In this document: positions 37,508 through 47,987 of the stretch, piece after piece
How positions within the stretch are numbered: position 1 is the first letter of the stretch
Layout: each line of letters starts with the position of its first letter
Assembly (NCBI RefSeq): GCF_001624695.1
Contig: NZ_JSEP01000006.1
Location: forward strand, 124,001 to 188,000
DNA length: 64,000 bases
Source of the DNA: Labrenzia sp. OB1
Lineage (GTDB): Bacteria; Pseudomonadota; Alphaproteobacteria; Rhizobiales; Stappiaceae
Reading direction: 5' to 3'
Made by a program: the position numbers and the translations under genes
Notes under the pieces: generated by a model
Told to the model about the DNA's origin: nothing
The model's input: only the letters and a program-made list of their open reading frames with translations
Databases searched by the model: none

Positions 37508-38434
37508 ATGCTGACAACACTTGCCGCCCTGGCTCCGGTTATTCTCGTGATCGCTTGCGGCTATCTGATAGCCCGCACGGGCCTGATCACCGGAGACCAA
37601 TGGCGCGGCGTTGAAAAGCTCGCCTATTTCGTGCTGTTTCCGGCCGTGCTGTTCCGGACAATCTCCGGAGCCGATTTCAACAGTTTTCCCACACTCAACA
37701 TGGGTGGCAGCCTGCTGGCGGCGATCCTGCTGATGGCTTTTGTCCTTCTGGCCGTCCGCAGGCCCATCGAACGTATCTGGGGCATCGCTCCGGAACGGTT
37801 CACGTCGATCTTTCAGGGCACCTTGCGCTGGAACGCCATGATCGCCCTGGCGGTTGCCGACAACATCGCCGGCGATACCGGCCTCGCAATGCTTGCCGTC
37901 GCCATGGTGTTCATGATCCCGGTCCTGAATATCGCTTCCATCCTGGTCCTGTCGCACTACGCCAGCGGCACAACGCCCAGCGGTGCCAGGATCCTGAGAG
38001 ACCTCTATACCAACCCGTTCATAGTCTCCATCGGGGCGGGACTCGTCCTCAATTTCAGCGGGATCGCCCTGCCGTTCGTGATCGAGGACACGCTGGAGAT
38101 TTTCTCGCGGGCCGCCCTGCCGATCGGCATCATATGCGTCGGAGCCGGCCTCGATCTCCGCTCGCTGCGCCGCCCGGGACCGGCACTGACACTTGGCACC
38201 TTCCTGCGGCCACTTTTTATGCCCCTGCTGGCCTTCGGTTTCGCGACCCTGTTCGGCGTGACAGGCCCAGCGCTCGCGGTCGTCATCATTGCCAGCTGCG
38301 TTCCCTGCGCCAGCAACTCCTATCTTTTGGCACGGCAGATGGGCGGCGACGCGAAATTGATGGCCGAAATCATCACGCTGCAAACCCTTGTCGCGACCGT
38401 AAGCATTCCCCTGGCCCTGCTTGTGTTCACCTGA
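37508..38434 (+). CDS. AEC (auxin efflux carrier) family transporter
   Basis: The 308-residue membrane protein has about ten hydrophobic segments, with GYLIARTGLI near the start, FPAVLFRTISG, and the paired C-terminal GIICVGAGLDLRSLR and VPCASNSYLLARQMGGD motifs of AEC transporters. Substrates in bacteria include malonate and other small organic acids; the one here is unknown. It starts 37 bp after ruvX on the same strand and may be co-transcribed. Confidence 0.88.
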   Translation: MLTTLAALAPVILVIACGYLIARTGLITGDQWRGVEKLAYFVLFPAVLFRTISGADFNSFPTLNMGGSLLAAILLMAFVLLAVRRPIERIWGIAPERFTSIFQGTLRWNAMIALAVADNIAGDTGLAMLAVAMVFMIPVLNIASILVLSHYASGTTPSGARILRDLYTNPFIVSIGAGLVLNFSGIALPFVIEDTLEIFSRAALPIGIICVGAGLDLRSLRRPGPALTLGTFLRPLFMPLLAFGFATLFGVTGPALAVVIIASCVPCASNSYLLARQMGGDAKLMAEIITLQTLVATVSIPLALLVFT

Positions 38435-38567
38435 CTCGCGAGAGGCCTGTATTTTTGTCCACCCGTTCAAATATTTAGCAAGCGTGTGGACAGTGGGTAA
38501 AAGCTGAGGCACGAGCGGATGTCATGTCTTGTGCACAGGGGCGATTCCACCTATAGGCATGATCTCG

Positions 38568-39524
38568 ATGACCGCAAAAGACACCCATCGAGACACCCCC
38601 TACCCCCATCGCCATCTGCTGGGCATAGAGGGCCTTCACCCGCACGAAATTCTGGGCCTTCTGGACCGGGCCGAAGAAGCCGTCGAGGTTTCCCGCCAGA
38701 TCCACAAGCGCAGGCTGGTCCTGCAGGGGCGCACCCAGATCAATCTCTTCTTCGAAAACTCCACTCGCACCCAAAGCTCGTTTGAGCTGGCCGGCAAACG
38801 GCTCGGTGCGGATGTGATGAACATGGCGGTGTCCCAGTCCTCGGTCAAAAAGGGCGAGACGCTGATCGACACGGCGGCGACGCTGAACGCCATGCACCCC
38901 GATTTGCTGGTGGTGCGCCATCACGCGGCCGGCGCGGTGCATCTGCTGGCCCGCAAGGTCGGCTGTTCGGTTGTCAATGCAGGCGACGGGCCGCATGAAC
39001 ACCCGACCCAGGCATTGCTGGACGCCCTGACAATCCGCCGCCACAAGGGCAAGATCGCCCGGCTGACGGTGGCGATCTGCGGCGACATCGCGCATTCCAG
39101 GGTCGCCCGTTCCAACATCATTCTGCTGAACGCGCTCGGAGCCCGGGTACGCGCGATCGCGCCTTCCACTCTGCTTCCCTCCGGCATCGCCAAAATGGGC
39201 GTGGAGGTCTTCAATTCCATGCGCAAGGGGCTGGAGGGCGCGGATATCGTCATGATGTTGCGGCTGCAGCGCGAACGCATGAACGGCGCATTCGTGCCGT
39301 CGGTGCGCGAGTACTACCGCTACTACGGTCTTGACGCGGAAAAACTCGCCTATGCCAAGGAAGACGCGCTGGTGATGCATCCAGGCCCGATGAACCGGGG
39401 TGTGGAAATCGACGCATCAATTGCGGACGGCGCACAGAGCCTGATCCGCGAGCAGGTTGAAATGGGCGTGGCGGTGCGCATGGCCGTGCTGGAAGCGCTC
39501 GCCGCCAACCTGCCGAATAACTAG
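38568..39524 (+). CDS. pyrB: Aspartate carbamoyltransferase catalytic subunit
   Basis: PyrB makes carbamoyl-aspartate in pyrimidine synthesis. The 318-residue protein has the carbamoyl-phosphate motif [49 protein letters not shown] and [12 protein letters not shown]. Start 38568 (MTAKD) has AGG ten bases upstream; ATG 38559 is an alternative but the AGG would abut it. No pyrI gene is present. The pyrC-like gene follows after 12 bases and the two are surely co-transcribed. Confidence 0.95.
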   Translation: MTAKDTHRDTPYPHRHLLGIEGLHPHEILGLLDRAEEAVEVSRQIHKRRLVLQGRTQINLFFENSTRTQSSFELAGKRLGADVMNMAVSQSSVKKGETLIDTAATLNAMHPDLLVVRHHAAGAVHLLARKVGCSVVNAGDGPHEHPTQALLDALTIRRHKGKIARLTVAICGDIAHSRVARSNIILLNALGARVRAIAPSTLLPSGIAKMGVEVFNSMRKGLEGADIVMMLRLQRERMNGAFVPSVREYYRYYGLDAEKLAYAKEDALVMHPGPMNRGVEIDASIADGAQSLIREQVEMGVAVRMAVLEALAANLPNN

Positions 39525-39536
39525 AGGATTGCAACA

Positions 39537-40841
39537 GTGGCTCTCGATGCACCCAAACCTCTGGTTCTCTCAAACGCCAGGGTGATCGATCCGGCGCGCG
39601 GACTGGATGCGCCCGGCTCGATCATTGTCGCCGACCGCACGATCCTCGCCGCCGGACCGGAAGCGGCCAATCAGGGCGCTCCCTATGGCTCGGACATCAT
39701 CGACTGCAAGGGCGCCATCGCCTGTCCGGGCCTGATCGACATGTGCGTCTCGGTCGGAGAACCGGGCGCGGAACACCGGGAAACCCTGGCAAGCGCCTCC
39801 CAGGCCGCGGCCGCGGGGGGCGTCACCACCATCTGCATCATGCCGGACACCGATCCGGTGATCGATGACCCGGCGCTGGTGGATTTCATCCTGCGACGGG
39901 CACGCGATACGGCAAGCGTCAACATTCTGCCCCTGGCGGCCCTCACCAAGGGGCTCAAAGGCGAGGAAATGGCCGAAATCGGTCTTCTTCAGGAAGCTGG
40001 AGCCGTCGCCTTCACAAACGGCCACAAGTCGGTCAAGAACGCCCAGGTCATGCGCCGCATGATGACCTATGCCCGCGACTTCGATGCGCTGGTCATTCAT
40101 CATACCGAGGATCCCGACCTTGCCGGCGGCGTCATGAATGCCGGCCTGAACGCTAGCTGGAAGGGGCTCTCCGGGGTCTCGCGTGAAGCCGAAATCATCA
40201 TGCTGGAACGCGATCTGCGCCTTGTCGGCATGTCCAGAGGCAAATACCACGCGAACCTGATCTCCACCTCCGACAGCGCCGACGTCATCCGTACAGGCAA
40301 GAGCCGGGGTCTGGATATCACCGCCGGGGTCTCGATCAATCATCTGACCCACAACGAAAACGACATTGGCGCCTACCGTACCTTCTTCAAGATGTCTCCT
40401 CCGCTGCGCGACGAGGACGACCGGCTGGCGATGATCGCGGCCGTCGCAGACGGGACCATCGACATCATCTGCTCCAACCACGACCCGCAGGACGTGGAAA
40501 CCAAACGCCACCCTTGGGCGGAAGCCGAAGACGGGGCCATCGGCCTGGAAACCCTGCTGGCCGCCGCGCTGCGGCTGCATCATTCCGATGAGGTCGACCT
40601 GATCACCCTACTTGGCACCATGACCAGCAACCCGGCGGACCGGCTCGGACTGGAAACCGGCCGTCTCGCCAAGGGAGCTCCTGCCGATATCACCGTCTTC
40701 GATCTCGACCGTCCATGGGTTCTTGAGAAAAACGCGATCCGCTCCCGCTCAAAGAACTCCCCATTCGTGGATGCCCGTTTTTCGGGCCGGGTGCTCCGCA
40801 CGGTGGTTGCCGGGAAAACTGTCTACGATCACGCCCATTAG
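39537..40841 (+). CDS. pyrC: Dihydroorotase-like protein, probably non-catalytic (PyrC-prime/PyrX type)
   Basis: The 434-residue protein is clearly a class I dihydroorotase homologue (AAAGGVTTICIMPDTDPVIDD, LQEAGAVAFTNGHKSV, VIHHTEDPDLAGG, GLETLLAAALRL). The metal-binding HxH of the usual GLIDMHVHxREPG is replaced by GLIDMCVSVGEPG, and the catalytic Asp region TDHAPH reads SNHDPQ. Such paralogues next to pyrB act as structural partners of the carbamoyltransferase, and true activity is supplied by another PyrC. GTG start at 39537, with GAGGA nine bases upstream. Confidence 0.85.
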   Translation: MALDAPKPLVLSNARVIDPARGLDAPGSIIVADRTILAAGPEAANQGAPYGSDIIDCKGAIACPGLIDMCVSVGEPGAEHRETLASASQAAAAGGVTTICIMPDTDPVIDDPALVDFILRRARDTASVNILPLAALTKGLKGEEMAEIGLLQEAGAVAFTNGHKSVKNAQVMRRMMTYARDFDALVIHHTEDPDLAGGVMNAGLNASWKGLSGVSREAEIIMLERDLRLVGMSRGKYHANLISTSDSADVIRTGKSRGLDITAGVSINHLTHNENDIGAYRTFFKMSPPLRDEDDRLAMIAAVADGTIDIICSNHDPQDVETKRHPWAEAEDGAIGLETLLAAALRLHHSDEVDLITLLGTMTSNPADRLGLETGRLAKGAPADITVFDLDRPWVLEKNAIRSRSKNSPFVDARFSGRVLRTVVAGKTVYDHAH

Positions 40842-41000
40842 GCCGAAGCGTTGCGGTTTCATGTTTGCCGGACTTGATCCGTCAATTCATGCCGTTACAT
40901 TGCGCCAGACAACAATTGCACACGGCACAACCACACGGCATGGATGCCGGGCGTTCCATGGCGTGACGTCGAAACAATGTGCCTTCAAGGGGGAAACCGC

Positions 41001-41666
41001 GTGCCTGATCCGATCAGCTGGGCATTTGCCTGGCCCTATTATCTGGCAGCCCTTGCTTTCGGCTATCTGCTCGGATCCATCCCGTTCGGATTGATATTCA
41101 CCCGAATGGCCGGTCTTGGCGATATTCGCAAGATCGGCTCGGGCAATATCGGCACCACCAACGTTTTGCGCACGGGCCGAAAGTCCTTGGCCGCGGCAAC
41201 GCTGCTGGGCGATGGCCTGAAGGGGACCGCTGCGGTTCTGATCGTCGGGCAATTGTACGGCCAGGAGATGGCCCTGATCGCGGGTCTCGGAGCTTTTCTG
41301 GGCCATCTGTTTCCGGTCTGGCTCAAGTTCAAGGGCGGCAAGGGCTTCGCGACATATCTTGGCGTCCTGCTCGGGCTCTATTGGCCCATGTTCCTGCTGG
41401 CCGCCGCGATCTGGATCGCCATGGCGTTTCTCTTCCGCTATTCCTCGCTCTCCGCGCTCACGGCGTGTCTCGCCACCCCGATCCTGCTGTATTTCGCTTT
41501 CCACCAGTTCCAGTTGGCGGAAATGTTCGTGCTGCTGGGTGTTCTCCTTTGGGCGAAACATCATGAGAATATCGGCCGGCTGCTGCGCGGCCGGGAAAGC
41601 AGGATCGGTTCCACCTCCAAACCCGCGCCAGACGCCGTTTCCGCTCCGGATGGTCAGGACAGGTGA
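41001..41666 (+). CDS. plsY: Acyl-phosphate glycerol-3-phosphate acyltransferase
   Basis: PlsY makes lysophosphatidate from acyl-phosphate and glycerol-3-phosphate, the first step in membrane phospholipid synthesis. The 221-residue integral membrane protein has all three cytoplasmic motifs: [26 protein letters not shown] and [10 protein letters not shown], and about seven hydrophobic segments. GTG 41001 is chosen because AGGGGGAAA precedes it at good distance; ATG 40977 and 40944 lack one. Its stop overlaps the dprA start (GTGA). Confidence 0.93.
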   Translation: MPDPISWAFAWPYYLAALAFGYLLGSIPFGLIFTRMAGLGDIRKIGSGNIGTTNVLRTGRKSLAAATLLGDGLKGTAAVLIVGQLYGQEMALIAGLGAFLGHLFPVWLKFKGGKGFATYLGVLLGLYWPMFLLAAAIWIAMAFLFRYSSLSALTACLATPILLYFAFHQFQLAEMFVLLGVLLWAKHHENIGRLLRGRESRIGSTSKPAPDAVSAPDGQDR

Positions 41667-42799
41667 ACACTCCTTCCCGGTATAAGGCGCACCGCCTCTC
41701 CGACGCCCAGCGTCTTGCGTGGTTGCGCCTGATACGGTCGGAAAATATCGGACCGGCGACTTTCTTCGAGCTGCTTGACCATGCCGGTTCCGCTGAACGC
41801 GCACTGGACCTCCTGCCGGAACTTTCCAGGCGCGGCGGCAAGAAAAGTTACCGGCTGTGTTCCCTGGAGGACGCGGAAGCCGAGTTGTCCGCCCACCGCA
41901 CACGGGGCGCGGAGCTCATCGCGTTCGGTGAAGACGGCTACCCGCCACATCTCAGGCATATCGACGGCCCGCCTCCGGTTCTTTCTGTTCAGGGCGGCCC
42001 GATCCTGGCGCACCCGAAAGCGCTCGGGATCGTGGGCGCGCGCAATGCCTCGCTTTCAGGGAGAAAACTGGCGGCACGGTTCGCACAGGAACTCGGTCAG
42101 CAGGAATTTGCCATCGTTTCCGGGCTGGCCCGCGGCATCGACGGCGCCGCCCACGAGGCGGCTCTTGCAACCGGCACCGTGGCGGTATTCGCCGGGGGCA
42201 TCGATATTCTTTATCCGCCCGAACATAACCGTCTGCTAGCGGCGATCCTCGACAGCGGCGGTACGGTAATCAGCGAGATGCCTCTGGGATGGAAACCGCG
42301 CGGCCGGGATTTCCCCAGACGCAACAGGCTGATTTCCGGTATCTCTCTGGGCGTCATCGTGATCGAGGCGGCCAAGGCGTCCGGGTCGCTGCATACCGCC
42401 CGCTACGCCCTTGAGCAGAACCGGGAGATATTCGCCGTTCCGGGTTCTCCCCTCGACCCGCGTTCGGAAGGCGCGAATGGCCTGATTCGTCAGGGAGCGA
42501 CGCTGGTGACTTCGGCTGGAGACGTTCTGGAAAGTCTCTCCGGGCGGCTCGAACCCGCCTTGCCTCTTCAGCAACGGCTTCTGGAAGATGAGCGGGCCGC
42601 TCCTTTGCCGCCCTCCGATCCGGATGACGATTTGCGGCACAAAGTACTTTCCGCCCTGGGTCCGGCACCGGTCGATCTCGATGAACTGATCCGCTTCCTG
42701 GGCGCAGATACCAGGTCGATCCATATCATTTTGCTGGAGCTTGAGCTTGCGGGCAAGATCGAGCGCCATCGCGGCAACAAGATCTCCGCCCTGCTTTAA
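41663..42799 (+). CDS. dprA: DNA processing protein DprA
   Basis: DprA loads RecA on incoming single-stranded DNA during natural transformation, and is kept widely even in species not known to be competent. The 378-residue protein has the Rossmann-like core ([66 protein letters not shown]) and a C-terminal winged-helix domain (about 310-378). The GTG start overlaps the plsY stop by four bases (GTGA), implying translational coupling. Confidence 0.93.
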   Translation: MNTPSRYKAHRLSDAQRLAWLRLIRSENIGPATFFELLDHAGSAERALDLLPELSRRGGKKSYRLCSLEDAEAELSAHRTRGAELIAFGEDGYPPHLRHIDGPPPVLSVQGGPILAHPKALGIVGARNASLSGRKLAARFAQELGQQEFAIVSGLARGIDGAAHEAALATGTVAVFAGGIDILYPPEHNRLLAAILDSGGTVISEMPLGWKPRGRDFPRRNRLISGISLGVIVIEAAKASGSLHTARYALEQNREIFAVPGSPLDPRSEGANGLIRQGATLVTSAGDVLESLSGRLEPALPLQQRLLEDERAAPLPPSDPDDDLRHKVLSALGPAPVDLDELIRFLGADTRSIHIILLELELAGKIERHRGNKISALL

Positions 42800-42975
42800 G
42801 GAGCGAATTCAGCCTGAATCCCGGTGGATAACCGGTATAGAGACCGGACGGGTTGACCGGAAAGGTTCAAAGGTCCATTTGACACACGGCGTGTGATCCG
42901 TGATCGTCTCGCCATAATAATAATGTTCTCCACCGGGCGGACGTCCCGCTTCCGGCAAAAATAATTTGGGTAGTA

Positions 42976-45672
42976 ATGAACGTCGTCATCGTGGAATCTC
43001 CGGCGAAAGCCAAGACGATCAACAAATATCTCGGGTCCGATTACACGGTTCTGGCTTCCTACGGTCATGTGCGCGATCTGCCGCCGAAAGACGGATCCGT
43101 GAAGCCGGACGAAGATTTCTCCATGACCTGGCAAGTCGACGGCAAGTCCCAGAAGCGTCTTTCGGAAATCGCCGCCGCGGTGAAGGATGCCGACCGCCTT
43201 ATTCTCGCGACCGACCCCGACCGCGAAGGGGAAGCCATTTCGTGGCACGTTCTTGAAGTGCTGCAGAAAAAGAGAGTGCTGAAGGGCAAGCAGATCGAAC
43301 GGGTGGTGTTCAACGCGATCACCAAAAAGGCGATTCTGGAAGCCATGGCCAACCCGCGCGAACTCGATGTGCCGCTGGTCGATGCCTATCTGGCGCGCCG
43401 CGCCCTCGATTATCTGGTCGGGTTCACCCTGTCACCGGTGCTGTGGCGCAAGCTGCCGGGCGCGCGCTCGGCGGGCCGCGTGCAGTCGGTCGCCCTGAGG
43501 CTGATCTGTGACCGGGAAATGGAGATCGAGGTCTTCCGTCCGCAGGAATACTGGTCGATCCTCGCCAACATGAAAACCCCGGCCGGCGACATGTTCCAGG
43601 CCGGTGTCACCGGTTTCGACGGCAAGAAGATCGGCCGCCTCGACATCACCAACGAGGCGGATGCCACCACAATCAGGACCATGCTGGAAAACGCCAGCTT
43701 CAAGGTCGACAGCGTGGCCTCGAAACCGGCCAGGCGCAATCCGGCGGCCCCGTTCACCACCTCCACGCTTCAGCAGGAAGCGTCGCGCAAACTCGGCTTT
43801 GCCGCTTCGCGTGCCATGCAAGTGGCGCAGAAACTCTATGAAGGTGTGTCCATCGGCGGCGAGACCTCCGGTCTCATCACCTATATGCGTACCGACGGCG
43901 TTCAGATCGCGGCCGAGGCCATCGATGCCGCCCGCTCCGTCATCGGTCAGGATTTCGGCGACAAATACGTTCCCGAAAAACCGCGCATTTATTCCACCAA
44001 GGCGAAAAACGCCCAGGAAGCCCACGAAGCGATCCGGCCGACCGATCTGTCCCGCCGCCCCAAGGACGTTGCCCGCTTCCTCGATCCGGACCAGGCCAAG
44101 CTTTACGAACTGATCTGGAAACGGACCATGGCGTCGCAGATGGAATCTGCCGTTCTGGAACGCACCACCATCGAGATCCTCGCGGACGGATCCGGCAAAC
44201 GCGCCAACCTGCGCGCAAGCGGCTCGGTTGTCAGGTTTGACGGATTTCTGGCGCTCTATCAGGAAGGGCGCGACGACGATGAGGACGAAAGCTCCAAACG
44301 CCTGCCCGCCGTGGACGAAGGCGCCGCGCTGAGCGCAGCCTCCGTGGACGGAAAAGCCAAGGCGATCGAAGCCTCCCAGCACTTCACCACGCCGCCGCCG
44401 CGCTACACGGAAGCAAGTCTGGTGAAGAAGATGGAGGAACTCGGCATCGGCCGGCCCTCCACCTATGCTTCCACGCTGCAGACCCTGCGCGACAGGGATT
44501 ATGTCGAACTGGAGAAGAAGCAGCTCATTCCGCTGGACAAGGGCCGCATCGTCACCGCCTTCCTGGAAAGCTTTTTCCAGCGTTATGTGGAATTCGACTT
44601 CACCGCGAGCCTTGAGGAACAGCTCGACAAGATCTCCGCCGGCGAGCTCTCCTGGGTGGAGGTCCTGCGCGACTTCTGGAAGGGCTTTTCGGGCGCGGTC
44701 GACGACATCAAGGATCTGCGCGTTTCCCAGGTCATCGATTCCCTGAACGAACTGCTCGGTCCGCATATCTTCCCGGCCAAGGAAGACGGCTCCGACCCGC
44801 GCAAGTGTCCCACCTGCGACACCGGACAGCTGTCCCTGAAAGTCAGCCGCTGGGGCGCCTTCATCGGCTGCTCCAACTACCCGGAATGCAGCTTCACGCG
44901 CCAGCTGGGCAAGCCGAACGGTGAAGACGGAGAAGGCGACGAGGGCCCGAAAGTCCTCGGTCAGGATCCGGAAACCGGGGTGGATGTATCGCTTCGTACC
45001 GGACGCTTCGGCCCTTATGTGCAGCTCGGCGAGGAAGCCAAACCCAAACGCGCCTCCCTGCCCAAGGGCTGGTCGGCGGCGGATCTCGATCTGGAAAAGG
45101 CGCTGCAACTGCTGTCGCTGCCCCGCGAGGTCGGACCGCATCCCGAAGACGGCAAGATGATCAGCGCCGGGATCGGCCGATACGGTCCGTTCGTCCTGCA
45201 TGAGGGCACCTACGCCAATCTTTCGTCGCCGGACGAGGTGTTTTCCGTCGGCATCAACCGCGCGGTCGATGCCCTGGCTGAAAAACGCGCCAAGACCGGT
45301 GGCCGGTCCGCCGCAACGCCGCTGAAGGAGCTCGGCGAGCATCCGGACGGCGGGCCGATCAATGTTTATGACGGGCGTTACGGGCCTTATGTCAAACACG
45401 GCAAGATCAACGCGACGCTGCCCAAGGACAGTGACCCCACGGCGGTGACGCTGGAACAGGCGCTCGAACTGATCGCGGCCAAGGCCTCGAAGGGCGGCAA
45501 AGGCAAGACCGCCGCCAAGAAAACGGCCGCGAAAAAGCCGGCAGCCAAGAAAACCGCAACCAAGAAAGCGGCGACCACCAAGACGGCAGCCAAAAAAACC
45601 GGGGCGAAAAAGACAGCCAAGGCCCCTGTCGATGCTTCGTCCGGTGAGGTCCCCTGGGATGATGCGTCTTGA
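42976..45672 (+). CDS. topA: DNA topoisomerase I
   Basis: This type IA enzyme relaxes negative supercoils. The 898-residue protein has the TOPRIM domain (VIVESPAKAKTI at the N-terminus, DPDREGEAISWH), the active-site Tyr in LITYMRTDGVQ (near residue 303), SARIQ-like SAGRVQSVALR, and one four-Cys zinc finger at about 611-640. Three C-terminal repeats follow with GR(F/Y)GP(Y/F)V. The last 55 residues are Lys/Ala-rich repeats of the KKTAAKK kind. The stop overlaps the rnr start. An antisense open frame through most of it is a GC-bias artefact. Confidence 0.95.
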   Translation: MNVVIVESPAKAKTINKYLGSDYTVLASYGHVRDLPPKDGSVKPDEDFSMTWQVDGKSQKRLSEIAAAVKDADRLILATDPDREGEAISWHVLEVLQKKRVLKGKQIERVVFNAITKKAILEAMANPRELDVPLVDAYLARRALDYLVGFTLSPVLWRKLPGARSAGRVQSVALRLICDREMEIEVFRPQEYWSILANMKTPAGDMFQAGVTGFDGKKIGRLDITNEADATTIRTMLENASFKVDSVASKPARRNPAAPFTTSTLQQEASRKLGFAASRAMQVAQKLYEGVSIGGETSGLITYMRTDGVQIAAEAIDAARSVIGQDFGDKYVPEKPRIYSTKAKNAQEAHEAIRPTDLSRRPKDVARFLDPDQAKLYELIWKRTMASQMESAVLERTTIEILADGSGKRANLRASGSVVRFDGFLALYQEGRDDDEDESSKRLPAVDEGAALSAASVDGKAKAIEASQHFTTPPPRYTEASLVKKMEELGIGRPSTYASTLQTLRDRDYVELEKKQLIPLDKGRIVTAFLESFFQRYVEFDFTASLEEQLDKISAGELSWVEVLRDFWKGFSGAVDDIKDLRVSQVIDSLNELLGPHIFPAKEDGSDPRKCPTCDTGQLSLKVSRWGAFIGCSNYPECSFTRQLGKPNGEDGEGDEGPKVLGQDPETGVDVSLRTGRFGPYVQLGEEAKPKRASLPKGWSAADLDLEKALQLLSLPREVGPHPEDGKMISAGIGRYGPFVLHEGTYANLSSPDEVFSVGINRAVDALAEKRAKTGGRSAATPLKELGEHPDGGPINVYDGRYGPYVKHGKINATLPKDSDPTAVTLEQALELIAAKASKGGKGKTAAKKTAAKKPAAKKTATKKAATTKTAAKKTGAKKTAKAPVDASSGEVPWDDAS

Positions 45673-47987
45673 GCGCAAAACGAGTTAACCCGCGAAAGCA
45701 CACAAGTCGAAAACACGCAAAGGTCCCCGGGGAGATGCCCTCGCGCGAGGACATTCTCGCCTTTGTCGCGGACAACCCGGGGCGTGCGGGAAAACGCGAG
45801 ATCGCCCGCCATTTCGGCATCATCGGCGGCGCCCGCATTCACCTGAAGAAAATGCTCAAGGACCTCTCCGAAGAGGGATTTCTTGAAAAGCGCAACAAGA
45901 AAATGATCCGGCCCGGCGACATGCCGCCGGTGTTCGTCGCCAGTCTGGTGGCCAGAGATCGGGACGGTGAGCTGCTGGGCGTTCCCGTGGACTGGGACGC
46001 GGAAGCGGGAGACCCACCGAAAATCCTTATCCTGACCGGCAAGACAAAGGCGACGCAGCCGGGTGTCGGCGACAGGGCGCTGATCCGCCTGAGCGAAGCG
46101 GAAACCGGTGAGGAAGCGACCCACGCCGCCCGTGTCATCAAGGTGCTGGAGAAGCGCCAGGGAGCGATCCTCGGCATTCTCAGGAAACGCGACGGGGACC
46201 GCCCTCCCTATCTGGAACCGATTGACCGCAAGCAGCGTGAGCTTGATGTCGATCCAGGCGATCTCAAGGAAGCCGATGACGGAGACCTCGTCAGCGTCCA
46301 GGTGACACGGTCCGGACGCTACGGTCATCCGCTGGCCGCGATCGTCGAACGCTTCGGCGCGATGAAGTCGGAAAAGGCGATCTCGGAAATCGCTCTTCAG
46401 TCTCACAACATTCCTCATGTGTTTCCAGCGAGCGTCGAGGCCCAGGCAGAGGCAGCCGTGCCGGTCGAAAAGCTCGGCAAGCGAGAGGACTGGCGCAAAA
46501 TACCGCTCATCACGATCGATCCACCCGATGCCAAGGATCACGACGACGCGGTTTTCGCGGAACCGGATGAAGACCCTCAGAACAAAGGCGGCCATATCGC
46601 CTATGTCGCGATCGCAGATGTCGCGTATTACGTTACACCCGGTTCGCCGATGGACCGGGAAGCCAGCCTGCGCGGCAACTCGGTCTATTTTCCCGACCGG
46701 GTGATCCCGATGTTACCGGAGCGGATTTCCAACCAGCTCTGCTCGCTCAGGGAAAAGGAAGACAAGCCGGCGCTTGCGGTGCGCATGGTGTTCGACAAGT
46801 CTGGCCGCAAGATCAGCCATACCTTTCACCGGGTCCTGATGCGCTCGGCCGCGAAGCTGTCCTATATACAGGCTCAGAAGGCCATGGACGGCGTTGCCGA
46901 CGAGAAAGCCGAACCGCTTGTGGAGGGTGTCCTGAAGCCGCTCTGGGCAGCCTATGAAGTGCTTAAGAGGGGCCGGCAGGACCGGGAACCGCTGGATCTC
47001 GATCTGCCCGAGCGAAAGATCAAGCTGAAGGAAGACGGCACAGTCGATCACGTCTATGTGCCCGACCGCCTGGATGCGCACAAGCTGATCGAGGAGTTCA
47101 TGATCCAGGCCAACGTTTCCGCTGCGGAAACGCTGGAAAAGCAGAAAACCGCCCTGCTCTACCGGGTTCACGATGCGTCCACGCCCGAGAAACTGGAAGC
47201 CCTCAAGGACTTCCTCGGCACGCTGAACATGAAGCTGCCCTCCTCCGGCGGCCTGCGTCCGTCCGCCTTCAACACCATTCTGTCCAGGGTCAAGGACACT
47301 CCGCATGCGCATCTCGTCAACGAGGTGGTGCTGCGCAGTCAGGCGCAGGCGGAATATGCGCCCCAGAACATCGGCCATTTCGGACTGAACCTGCGCCGCT
47401 ATGCGCATTTCACCTCGCCGATCCGCCGCTATGCTGACCTGCTCGTCCACCGTGGCCTGATTTCAGCCCTCGGATTGGGCAAGGACGGCCTGCCGGACGG
47501 CATCGAAAGCAAACTCGACGTGATCGGAGCGGAGATATCCGCGGCCGAACGCCGCGCCATGCTGGCCGAAAGGGACACGATAGACCGCCTGATCGCCCTT
47601 TGGATGAGCGACCAGATCGGCGCCACCTTCCAGGGCCGGGTCGCCGGAGTGGTGAAATCCGGCCTTTTCGTACGCCTGCAGGACACCGGTGCGGACGGCT
47701 TCGTGCCGGCCTCGACCATCGGTCTCGACTACTACCGCTATGACGAAGGGTCGCACGCGCTGATAGGTGACAAAACCGGCGAGACCTACCAACTTGGCGA
47801 TCAGGTAGAGGTCAGGCTCGTGGATGCCGCACCGTTTGCCGGATCGCTTACATTCGAACTGATCAGTCACGGCCGCATTGGCGGCAAGCAAATCCGGAAA
47901 GCGGACCCCAAGGCCCGGCGCGGACCGCCAAAAGGCGGGCGCACAAAGACCTCGCCAGCAAAACACAGACGAAGGAGGTCTTCGTGA
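45669..47987 (+). CDS. rnr: Ribonuclease R
   Basis: RNase R is a processive 3'-5' exoribonuclease acting on structured RNA. The 772-residue protein has an N-terminal winged-helix (about 25-75), cold-shock domains, the RNB catalytic domain with DPPDAKDHDDAVF (metal Asp cluster near 285-295), YAHFTSPIRRYADLLVHR, and an S1 domain (about 655-735), ending in a basic tail. The TTG start at 45669 overlaps the topA TGA (TTGA). An ATG at 45735 is the alternative, but the Arg/Lys-rich first 22 residues are usual for the family. Confidence 0.93.
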   Translation: MSAKRVNPRKHTSRKHAKVPGEMPSREDILAFVADNPGRAGKREIARHFGIIGGARIHLKKMLKDLSEEGFLEKRNKKMIRPGDMPPVFVASLVARDRDGELLGVPVDWDAEAGDPPKILILTGKTKATQPGVGDRALIRLSEAETGEEATHAARVIKVLEKRQGAILGILRKRDGDRPPYLEPIDRKQRELDVDPGDLKEADDGDLVSVQVTRSGRYGHPLAAIVERFGAMKSEKAISEIALQSHNIPHVFPASVEAQAEAAVPVEKLGKREDWRKIPLITIDPPDAKDHDDAVFAEPDEDPQNKGGHIAYVAIADVAYYVTPGSPMDREASLRGNSVYFPDRVIPMLPERISNQLCSLREKEDKPALAVRMVFDKSGRKISHTFHRVLMRSAAKLSYIQAQKAMDGVADEKAEPLVEGVLKPLWAAYEVLKRGRQDREPLDLDLPERKIKLKEDGTVDHVYVPDRLDAHKLIEEFMIQANVSAAETLEKQKTALLYRVHDASTPEKLEALKDFLGTLNMKLPSSGGLRPSAFNTILSRVKDTPHAHLVNEVVLRSQAQAEYAPQNIGHFGLNLRRYAHFTSPIRRYADLLVHRGLISALGLGKDGLPDGIESKLDVIGAEISAAERRAMLAERDTIDRLIALWMSDQIGATFQGRVAGVVKSGLFVRLQDTGADGFVPASTIGLDYYRYDEGSHALIGDKTGETYQLGDQVEVRLVDAAPFAGSLTFELISHGRIGGKQIRKADPKARRGPPKGGRTKTSPAKHRRRRSS

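Noticed and set aside
43432..45678. 748-codon open frame antisense to topA
   Set aside because: It has no ribosome-binding site and no recognisable motif, and it is low in complexity because it mirrors topA codons. Long antisense frames are expected at this GC content.
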